Shown: piece after piece, positions 11,032 to 18,032 of the stretch
Position numbering within the stretch: the first letter of the stretch is position 1
Layout of the letters: the number at the start of each line of letters is the position of its first letter
NCBI RefSeq assembly: GCF_014773395.1
Contig: NZ_JACXAF010000001.1
Coordinates: forward strand, 409,418-473,417
Direction: 5' to 3'
Origin: Neiella litorisoli
GTDB taxonomy: Bacteria; Pseudomonadota; Gammaproteobacteria; Enterobacterales; Neiellaceae
Length of the DNA: 64,000 nt
Position numbers and translations under genes: made by a program
The notes under the pieces: generated by a model
The model's database searches: none
Told to the model about the DNA's origin: nothing
What the model saw: only the letters and a program-made list of their open reading frames with translations

Positions 11032-11176
11032 AAAGGGCAGCCTATTTAGGCTGCCCTTGTTGTTTAGTGTTTCTTTGAGCAATTCACTGTAAGCAAAACT
11101 GCTACGACTTCGTACTTATCTGAGCTTTCTTGCTCAATCCAGCCTTCTTTTTCTAAATCTAAATCCCTTATTTAGT
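11032..11176. repeat. Long direct repeat B, copy 2
   Basis: This is the 145 bp counterpart of 9713-9866. It begins with the palindrome GGGCAGCCTA-tt-TAGGCTGCCC (11035-11056) and ends TTTAGT. It is the right border of the duplicated islet. Confidence 0.85.
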
Positions 11177-11469
11177 TTGTGTTGAAATTAATTGGGAAGT
11201 TCTTTTTTTGATTTTTACCCCTGATTTTTTCTGATTTTTCCTTCATGAACTGAATTGCGTCTAAAAATAAAATAATAGTTTACGTATTGTTTTTATTGGT
11301 TTTGTTTTTCTTTAAAGGGTCAGAAAACACTGACGATCGCAGCTGTAACTTCCGCAACTGGAGCAATGCCGGCAATTTACGTGGGGTTGTAAGGTTGGTT
11401 TATATTGGTTAGGGTAAATAATGTTTTCAGTTCTAATTATATGTAAAGGACATTAAATTTAGGTTAGCT
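11177..11469. other. AT-rich intergenic region upstream of putP
   Basis: The stretch from repeat B copy 2 to putP is about 450 bp and AT-rich. Apart from the candidate small ORF at 11470-11604, I see no gene, operator palindrome or clear riboswitch. It presumably contains the putP promoter. Confidence 0.4.
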
Positions 11470-11604
11470 ATGCGAACCACGACAACCACAACACACGTTA
11501 AAACACCCTCTATACTCAGCGAAATCACCAATAATGCGTGCCTGTTGCTGATATTTTCCGTTGCCTTCATTGCTGCTTCTTGGCATCACGCCAAATTTAA
11601 TTAA
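11470..11604 (+). CDS. Possible 44-residue small protein with a run of six threonines
   Basis: The ATG at 11470 opens MRTTTTTTHVKTPS, followed by a hydrophobic stretch ACLLLIFSVAFIAASW and a short tail, ending at TAA 11602-11604, 26 bp before putP. It could be a single-pass small membrane protein or a leader peptide. The Thr run recalls threonine attenuator leaders, but no attenuator hairpin with a T run is evident and the downstream gene is a proline-type symporter. The ribosome binding site is weak. It is reported as a candidate only. Confidence 0.3.
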   Translation: MRTTTTTTHVKTPSILSEITNNACLLLIFSVAFIAASWHHAKFN

Positions 11605-11630
11605 TTCGAACACAAAGCAAAAGGTTTCCT

Positions 11631-13127
11631 ATGTCTTTCGAAAAGGCTATTGCATTAGCCATCTATTTTGCTGCCATGTTGTTGATTGGCTTGTTTGCTT
11701 ATCGTCGCTCCACCAGCGACTTATCCGAATACATGCTCGGAGGCCGCAAGGTTAGCCCGCAAGTGACGGCGTTATCTGCTGGCGCATCGGATATGAGCGG
11801 TTGGATGCTGATGGGCTTGCCCGGCGCCATGTTTGTGATGGGTTTTGAAACCATCTGGATCGCGTTGGGCTTATTGTTTGGTGCGTGGGCCAACTATTCG
11901 TTGGTTGCACCGCGATTGCGGGTTTACACCAAGGCGGCCAATGATGCGCTGACCTTGCCGCAATTCTTCGGCGAGCGTTTCGGCAAGGAACGCAGCGTGT
12001 TGCAGATCACCAGCGCCATCGTGATTATTCTATTTTTCACCCTGTATACCTCGGCTGGTTTGGTTGCGGGTGGCAAACTGTTCCAGTCAACATTCGCCCT
12101 CGATTACTCGCTTGGGGTCATGCTTACGGCGGCAGTGGTGGTTGCGTACACCTTACTGGGGGGATTTTTAGCCGTTAGCCTCACCGACTTTGTGCAGGGC
12201 TGCATTATGTTTGTCGCGCTGATCTTAGTGCCGCTGGTGGCTTATCAGTACTTCAATAGTGGCGAGGAGTTACTGCGCCAGTCGGCCACTCAGATCCCCA
12301 CGTTTACTCGGATGCTCAGTGACATGACTGCCCTTGGCTTAATATCGAGTTTGGCTTGGGGACTCGGTTATTTTGGCCAGCCCCATATTATCGTTCGCTT
12401 TATGGCGATCCGCTCGGTTGCTGATATTCCCATGGCACGAAATATCGGTCTCGGCTGGATGACTGTGACGGTTGTTGGCGCGGTCGCAACAGGGTTGGTA
12501 GGCGTTGCCTATGTCAGCAAATATCAGCTGGCGCTGAATGACCCTGAAACGATTTTTATCTTGTTTTCAGACATTCTATTTAACCCTTACATCAGCGGCT
12601 TTTTGATGGCGGCAATTCTGGCGGCGATCATGAGCACCATCTCGTCACAGCTGTTGGTGTCATCGAGCTCATTGACCGAAGACTTGTTTGGCGCACTAAT
12701 GCATCGGGCCTTAACTCAGCAACAAGCGGTAAATCTCGGGCGGGTTTGTGTTGCGGCCGTGGCGTTAGTGGCAAGCATGTTGGCGCTCGATAGCAGCAAT
12801 AGCGTGTTGGGGCTGGTGAGTAATGCGTGGGCCGGTTTTGGTGCGGCATTTGGTCCGGTGGTGTTGTTAGCGCTGTTTTGGCGTCGCATGACCTATGCCG
12901 GTGCGATTGCCGGCATTATCACTGGCGCAGTTACTGTGTTGTGTTGGAGTCATCTGCCGCTATTGGCCGATGGCCAGCCGCTCAGCTCGCTTATCTATGA
13001 AATTATTCCTGGTTTCTTATCGGCTGCGGTTGCCATTGTTGTGGTCAGCTTGCTGACTCGATCCCCAGAAACTCAGGTTATTCATACCTTTAAACAAGTG
13101 CAGCAAACTGTTGCTGTCTCCCGGTAA
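11631..13127 (+). CDS. putP: Sodium/proline symporter (SSS family)
   Basis: This is an inner-membrane Na+-coupled proline importer of 498 residues (E. coli PutP has 502) with about 13 transmembrane segments. Family signatures match PutP closely: YMLGGRKVSPQVTALSAGASDMSGWMLMGLPGA, the FFTLYTSAGLVAGGKLF region, LLGGFLAVSLTDFVQG and GWGLGYFGQPHIIVRFMA. The ATG at 11631 is preceded by AAAGG. proB follows after 30 bp, so uptake and synthesis of proline are physically linked. No putA is nearby, which points to osmoprotection or anabolic use rather than catabolism, as an inference. Confidence 0.93.
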   Translation: MSFEKAIALAIYFAAMLLIGLFAYRRSTSDLSEYMLGGRKVSPQVTALSAGASDMSGWMLMGLPGAMFVMGFETIWIALGLLFGAWANYSLVAPRLRVYTKAANDALTLPQFFGERFGKERSVLQITSAIVIILFFTLYTSAGLVAGGKLFQSTFALDYSLGVMLTAAVVVAYTLLGGFLAVSLTDFVQGCIMFVALILVPLVAYQYFNSGEELLRQSATQIPTFTRMLSDMTALGLISSLAWGLGYFGQPHIIVRFMAIRSVADIPMARNIGLGWMTVTVVGAVATGLVGVAYVSKYQLALNDPETIFILFSDILFNPYISGFLMAAILAAIMSTISSQLLVSSSSLTEDLFGALMHRALTQQQAVNLGRVCVAAVALVASMLALDSSNSVLGLVSNAWAGFGAAFGPVVLLALFWRRMTYAGAIAGIITGAVTVLCWSHLPLLADGQPLSSLIYEIIPGFLSAAVAIVVVSLLTRSPETQVIHTFKQVQQTVAVSR

Positions 13128-13157
13128 CAAACACAAGGTTTTGATAAAGGAGAAGTT

Positions 13158-14264
13158 TTGTCTCAATTTAGTTGGCAAAGAATCGTCATAAAAGTGGGCA
13201 GCGCGTTGATTGCCCCAGAAGGCAATGGCTGCAGTTCACGCTACCTGCTGTCGATTGCGAAATTCATTATTCACTGCCGAATGCAGGGCTGTCAGGTGGT
13301 GCTGGTATCGTCCGGCTCGGTTGCCGCTGGCGCCGATGCATTTGACGGTAGCCACCAAGCTGGGCCTGCGCTTAACAAAGCAATGGCTGCCAAAGGGCAA
13401 ATGGAAATGATGGCTGCTTGGCAGCGGCTGTTTGATTTTCCTATTGCTCAAATGTTGCTGACTCAGGGCGATTTACAAGATCGTTCGCGCTATCGCAGCA
13501 TCAAGGAAACCGCATTTGAATTGCTCACCAACAACATTTTGCCGGTTGTGAATGAAAACGATGCGGTGACGCCTGACGCACTGAAGGTTGGCGACAACGA
13601 TAATTTGTCGGCCATGATTGCCAGCGCCATTAATGCTGATGCCCTGATTATCTGCTCGGATATTGACGGCCTGTATGACAAAAATCCGCGGTTGCATGAG
13701 GACGCAACCAAGATCCAGCAGGTGGCAGCTATTGATGGCTCGGTGTTAGCTATGGCCGGTGGGCCAGGATCGTCAGTCGGTACCGGCGGCATGCGGACCA
13801 AACTGGAGGCGGCGGAAAAAGCCACCGCACATGGTATTCGCACCTTTATTGTCAATGGCCGGTCCGAGCAGGCCATGTATGCCTTGCAACAAGGCCAAAA
13901 CCCCGGCACTGAATTTTTGCCGCGGGCTGAGCCACTGCAAGAAGGGGCTCACTGGTTAACGCACACCGCCCGAGCGCAGGGCGAGATTGTGGTTACCAAT
14001 GGCAGCGAGTCGCGTTTGCAGGAAGATGGCGAGAGCTTAAAACACACCGACATTCTTGATGTGGTTGGGGATTTTTCCAGCGGCGATACGGTCCTGATCC
14101 GGGCCAAAAATGGCACCAAGTTAGCCAAGGCGACAACCCAGCACAGCAGCTGCGTGTTGAGCCTAATCACCCGAGAAACCTCCGGTGATGCGCTGTTGTC
14201 GCTGACCGTCGACAAAACCCCAATCCTATCGAATCAGAATATTGCAATTTTGGAGACTTCATGA
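13158..14264 (+). CDS. proB: Glutamate 5-kinase
   Basis: ProB catalyses the first step of proline synthesis (glutamate to glutamyl-5-phosphate) and is usually feedback-inhibited by proline. The 368 residues comprise the amino acid kinase domain (VIKVGSALI at the start, VVNENDAV, GDNDNLSAMIA, GGPGSSVGTGGMRTK) and a C-terminal PUA domain (about 275-355). The start is a TTG at 13158 placed 4-5 bases after a strong AAAGGAGA. No alternative ATG fits the family N-terminus. Its stop overlaps the proA start (ATGA), indicating translational coupling. Confidence 0.96.
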   Translation: MSQFSWQRIVIKVGSALIAPEGNGCSSRYLLSIAKFIIHCRMQGCQVVLVSSGSVAAGADAFDGSHQAGPALNKAMAAKGQMEMMAAWQRLFDFPIAQMLLTQGDLQDRSRYRSIKETAFELLTNNILPVVNENDAVTPDALKVGDNDNLSAMIASAINADALIICSDIDGLYDKNPRLHEDATKIQQVAAIDGSVLAMAGGPGSSVGTGGMRTKLEAAEKATAHGIRTFIVNGRSEQAMYALQQGQNPGTEFLPRAEPLQEGAHWLTHTARAQGEIVVTNGSESRLQEDGESLKHTDILDVVGDFSSGDTVLIRAKNGTKLAKATTQHSSCVLSLITRETSGDALLSLTVDKTPILSNQNIAILETS

Positions 14265-15508
14265 GTATTGCAACTATCTTGGCGGCACAAGCGGCCAAGG
14301 CAGCAAAAACCATCGCGCAACTGACAAGTTCGCAAAAGAATAAAATTCTTAACGTCATGGCCGATGAATTAGAGCAGCATCAAAGCTTGATTTTGACGAC
14401 CAATCAATTCGAAGTCGACAATGCCAAAGAGCAATCATATGACGCCGCTTTTGTTGACCGCCTGACTTTGAACAGCGAGCGCATTAAAGCAATGAGTAAT
14501 GGCTTGCGGCAAGTCGCCGCATTGCCCGATCCGGTTGGCGAAAAGCGCCATATCGGCCAGCGCCCAAACGGTATTTCGATTGATAAAGTGCGTGTGCCGC
14601 TTGGCGTGATCTGCATGATTTTTGAGGCTCGCCCCAATGTTACCGCCGATGCCGCTGCGCTCTGTTTTAAATCCGGTAACGCGGTCATTTTGCGCGGTGG
14701 TAAAGAGGCGTTGCAGACCAGCTTGGCGATTGCCAACATTTTGCGTCAGGTATTGGCTCGCTTTGGTTTGCCCAAAGACGCCATCTTGGTGGTGCCCGAT
14801 ACCGACCGCCAGATCATGTTGCAGCTGATGAAGCAACGCCAACACATTGATTTGGTGATCCCGCGCGGTGGTGAAGGGCTAATCCAATTTGTCACTGAGC
14901 ACAGCACCATTCCGGTGATCCAGCACTTTAAAGGGGTGTGTCATCTTTATGTCGATCAGTCGGCTGATTTGGCTCAGGCCAGCGACTTGCTGCTCAACGG
15001 TAAGGTTCAGCGGCCCGGCGTTTGTAACGCCCTTGAATGCCTGCTAGTACACCGCTCTGTTGCCGACCAGTGGTTGCCTCAGGTTGCCGCACAACTGCGC
15101 GCGCATCAGGTGTCGGTCAATGCCTGTTCTGAGGCGGTTGGTTATTTTGATGGCGCCACATTGCTAGCCGATGATGCTTTTGGTGAGGAATATCTAGGGT
15201 TGACCATTGCGGTGAAAATCGTCGATGGCATTGACGCTGCCATCAGTTATATCGACCAGTTTGGTAGTCAGCATACCGAAGTGATCTGTACCCAATCTGA
15301 TCTCGCCGCGCAGCAGTTTCAGCAGCGAGTTGATGCATCCGTGATCATGGTTAATGCCAGTTCGCGCTTTTCCGATGGCAGTGAACTTGGTTTAGGGGCG
15401 GAAATTGGCATTGCCACCACCAAGCTCCATGCCTATGGCCCGATGGGGTTGGAATCGTTAACGACGGAAAAATTTCTGGTACAGGGCCGCGGCCAGATCC
15501 GCGCCTAA
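14261..15508 (+). CDS. proA: Gamma-glutamyl phosphate reductase
   Basis: ProA is the NADPH-dependent enzyme that reduces glutamyl-5-phosphate to glutamate semialdehyde. Its 415 residues match the usual 415-420. Aldehyde dehydrogenase-fold landmarks include FEARPNVTADAAALCFKSGNAVILRGGKEA and the catalytic cysteine in QRPGVCNALE. It overlaps proB by four bases, and proC follows after 22 bp, so proBAC forms one operon. Confidence 0.97.
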   Translation: MSIATILAAQAAKAAKTIAQLTSSQKNKILNVMADELEQHQSLILTTNQFEVDNAKEQSYDAAFVDRLTLNSERIKAMSNGLRQVAALPDPVGEKRHIGQRPNGISIDKVRVPLGVICMIFEARPNVTADAAALCFKSGNAVILRGGKEALQTSLAIANILRQVLARFGLPKDAILVVPDTDRQIMLQLMKQRQHIDLVIPRGGEGLIQFVTEHSTIPVIQHFKGVCHLYVDQSADLAQASDLLLNGKVQRPGVCNALECLLVHRSVADQWLPQVAAQLRAHQVSVNACSEAVGYFDGATLLADDAFGEEYLGLTIAVKIVDGIDAAISYIDQFGSQHTEVICTQSDLAAQQFQQRVDASVIMVNASSRFSDGSELGLGAEIGIATTKLHAYGPMGLESLTTEKFLVQGRGQIRA

Positions 15509-15530
15509 TCGCCACTGGATTGGAGTTTCT

Positions 15531-16361
15531 ATGATGACAACAAAAGTGGCGTTTATCGGTGGCGGCCATATGGCAACCGCCATTATTGAGGGCCTGTTGG
15601 CGGCCGATAGGCCGGCCAGCGATATTTTGGTTTGTGCGCCCAGTACGGCGACTCGGCAGCGTTTGAGCGATCGTTATCAGGTGACCACCAGCGCGCGCAA
15701 TGGTGATGCTGTGGCGTTTGCTCAGGTCATCATCGTCGCGGTCAAACCTCAACTGGTTGCTCAGGTCTGTGCGGAGCTGGCCGCTGTCGGGCTGGCTGAT
15801 CACACGGTGATTTCGATTGCCGCCGGCGTTCAACATCAGCAACTTGGTCAGTGGCTTGGTGATGATCGGCATGTTGTTTGTGCCATGCCAAACCTGCCCA
15901 CAGCAATGCAGCAGGGGATGACTGGACTCTATTGCAGCGCCGCGACGGCGGCTGCGAGCCGACAGTTAGCCGAGCAATTGTTTGGTGCGATTGGTGAGGC
16001 GATCTGGTTGTCTGATGAGTGTGATATGGCGGCCGTTGTTGCTGCCGCAGGTAGTGCTCCGGCTTACTTCTTCCGGTTTATGGAAGCCATGACGAAGGCG
16101 GCCGTGCAACAAGGGTTAAGTGAGCAACAGGCGGCGCGATGTGTGCGTCAAAGTGCCATTGGTGCGGTTGCCATGGCGAGTGAGCCGCAGGTCGATTTAG
16201 CCCAGTTGCGCGAGCAGGTGACGTCGCCGAACGGCTCGACCGCTGCCGCGCTCGACGCCTTTAATGCCATGGACATGGACCAAGTGGTGGCCATGGCAAT
16301 GGCGGCAGCAGCAGCACGAACACGCCAGTTAGGACAAGGGGCTGACGCCGGCGCTGGGTGA
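15531..16361 (+). CDS. proC: Pyrroline-5-carboxylate reductase
   Basis: ProC catalyses the last step of proline synthesis. The N-terminal Rossmann motif is VAFIGGGHMATAIIEGLL, followed by VKPQ, the AMPNLP segment and the C-terminal SPNGSTAAALDAF signature (VTSPNGSTAAAL). It is 276 residues long. Two adjacent ATG codons (15531, 15534) are possible starts after GGAG. In many enterobacteria proC is unlinked to proBA; here the full pathway plus putP is contiguous. Confidence 0.96.
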   Translation: MMTTKVAFIGGGHMATAIIEGLLAADRPASDILVCAPSTATRQRLSDRYQVTTSARNGDAVAFAQVIIVAVKPQLVAQVCAELAAVGLADHTVISIAAGVQHQQLGQWLGDDRHVVCAMPNLPTAMQQGMTGLYCSAATAAASRQLAEQLFGAIGEAIWLSDECDMAAVVAAAGSAPAYFFRFMEAMTKAAVQQGLSEQQAARCVRQSAIGAVAMASEPQVDLAQLREQVTSPNGSTAAALDAFNAMDMDQVVAMAMAAAAARTRQLGQGADAGAG

Positions 16362-16412
16362 GCTGCACCGCTGTTTCCAATCTTGTGGCTATCTCGTCAT
16401 GGCCTGAATGCA

Positions 16413-16418
16413 TATAAT
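16413..16418 (+). promoter_or_regulatory. Likely -10 element for the marR-type gene
   Basis: TATAAT within GCATATAATCGG lies 33 bp upstream of the start codon. No convincing -35 is seen at the right spacing. Confidence 0.4.
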
Positions 16419-16450
16419 CGGGCCATCGACGTTAGGGTCTCTGTTATTTC

Positions 16451-16957
16451 ATGGAAAATTACGAACTTGTTCTTGCTTCGTTGCGCCGTTTAATCCGTGC
16501 CACCGATTTGCACTCGCGCTATCTCAATAAAACCTCTGGCCTGACATCGCCGCAGTTGTTGGTGCTACAAGCGCTGAACAGTCGTGGGCCTATGATTAGC
16601 CGAGAAGTGGCCAATGAGATTAGTCTCAGCCAGGCCACGATGACCAGCATCTTAGACCGACTTGAGGCCAAGCAACTGATTCGCCGCCAACGCTCCGAGC
16701 AGGATCGGCGTAAAGTGCTGGTAAGCCTGACCGAGCAGGGTACTGAAAAGGTCGCAGCGGCACCGGCGCCACTGCAGGAAAATTTTGTCCAGCAGTTTAA
16801 AGAGTTGGAAGACTGGGAACAGTCGATGATTCTGGCGTCTTTACAGCGCCTTGCGGTGATGATGGATGCGGAAAGTATTGATGCGGCACCGGTGCTGGAT
16901 GTCGGCGAAATCGACCGGCCTGCGGTGCCAGTGGCAAAGCAGGCGAAGAATCAGTGA
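16451..16957 (+). CDS. MarR-family transcriptional regulator
   Basis: This is a 168-residue winged-helix regulator. The helix-turn-helix is around residues 50-75 (MISREVANEISLSQATMTSILDRLEAKQLI) and the wing is RRQRSEQDRRKVLVSLTEQG. The C-terminal tail (PVLDVGEIDRPAVPVAKQAKNQ) is longer than in typical MarR proteins and looks unstructured. The gene is convergent with nagX (stops 3 bp apart) and downstream of proC, with its own -10 element. The MarR family binds palindromes and often responds to phenolics or osmolytes; the ligand and targets cannot be told from sequence. Confidence 0.85.
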   Translation: MENYELVLASLRRLIRATDLHSRYLNKTSGLTSPQLLVLQALNSRGPMISREVANEISLSQATMTSILDRLEAKQLIRRQRSEQDRRKVLVSLTEQGTEKVAAAPAPLQENFVQQFKELEDWEQSMILASLQRLAVMMDAESIDAAPVLDVGEIDRPAVPVAKQAKNQ

Positions 16958-16960
16958 TCG

Positions 16961-18031
16961 CTATAGCTTGATAAACAAACGCTTGTGATACAGCCAATGG
17001 GAAAGGCCGTAAAACAGCGCAACGGCGAGAACAGCAAAGGCCAGTGACGCATTCTTATCGCTCAGAAACAGATTCAAACCATCGTACAGCGCTTGGTAAG
17101 CGCTTTGCCCAGACCATGGAATCAAATGCAGGGTATCGGCATAAAGCCAAGCCAGAATGTAGATCAGCAGCGGATTGGTGCCGTAGATTTGCATCCAGCG
17201 AAAAACCCAAGTCAGCTTGCCTACGTCTGTTAGATAAACAATTGCCGCCAGAATAAGCCACGCCCAGCCGCTGGTGATGAGTACATACGAGCTGGTCCAA
17301 AGTGCTTTGTTGATCGGCAGCCAGATGCTCCAAATATAGCCGGCTGCCATCGCCGATAAAGCCAGCAATAACAAAGTTTTGATTTTGCTGGCTGGATTGT
17401 TGGCTTCGGCCAACAAGGCGCTGGTTAGATAGCCCATTAGCAACGTCACAACTGCAGGCAATGTGCTGATTAAGCCTTCCGGATCAAAGGGCAGGCCGAA
17501 CCCTTGATACAAGTGGTTGCTGCCCAACAACGCCAGATCCCATTGTCGCACCAGATTGGTTGCCAGTTGATAGGGCGCGGAGACCAGATTCAGCAGTCCC
17601 CAGTAACCCAGCAAGATAACACCGCAGACCAACCACAAGGCTTTTCTCGGCAGCGTGATAATGATCAGAGCTCCGAGCAAATAGGCCAGCGCAATGCGTT
17701 GCAGTACCCCCATCACACGTAACTCAGCGATCGGCTCGTTAAACGGGAAGGCATTAAGGCCCACGCCAATCACAAACAGCAGCGCTGAGCGCTTAATGAT
17801 GCGCAGCCAAGTGTTCGGTTGGCCAACGCTGTTGCGCATGGAGTGATACATGGCGGCGCCAACAATAAAGATAAAGAACGGAAAAATCAGATCCGTTGGT
17901 GTTAAGCCATGCCATGGCGCATGTTGCAGAGGGCCGTAAATGTGCGACCAGCTACCCGGCGTGTTGACCAGTATCATTGCCGCGAGGGTAAGCCCTCGGA
18001 AAATGTCGAGACTGACTTCACGCTGGGCCAT
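16961..18031 (-). CDS. nagX: NagX-type inner-membrane acyltransferase-like protein (DUF5009)
   Basis: This is a polytopic membrane protein of 356 residues related to heparan-alpha-glucosaminide N-acetyltransferase. It is known as NagX in GlcNAc regulons and is proposed to act as a transporter or transacetylase. The N-terminus REVSLDIFRGLTLAAMILVN and the LTPTDLIFPFFIFIVGAAM segment are typical; roughly ten hydrophobic helices follow. The frame stays open 56 codons upstream, but the ATG at 18031 is chosen because it follows AGGAAG, matches the family, and sits one base after the stop of the hexosaminidase gene. This spacing implies translational coupling. Its biochemical role remains uncertain. 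Confidence 0.85.
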   Translation of the reverse strand: MAQREVSLDIFRGLTLAAMILVNTPGSWSHIYGPLQHAPWHGLTPTDLIFPFFIFIVGAAMYHSMRNSVGQPNTWLRIIKRSALLFVIGVGLNAFPFNEPIAELRVMGVLQRIALAYLLGALIIITLPRKALWLVCGVILLGYWGLLNLVSAPYQLATNLVRQWDLALLGSNHLYQGFGLPFDPEGLISTLPAVVTLLMGYLTSALLAEANNPASKIKTLLLLALSAMAAGYIWSIWLPINKALWTSSYVLITSGWAWLILAAIVYLTDVGKLTWVFRWMQIYGTNPLLIYILAWLYADTLHLIPWSGQSAYQALYDGLNLFLSDKNASLAFAVLAVALFYGLSHWLYHKRLFIKL

Positions 18032-18032
18032 G

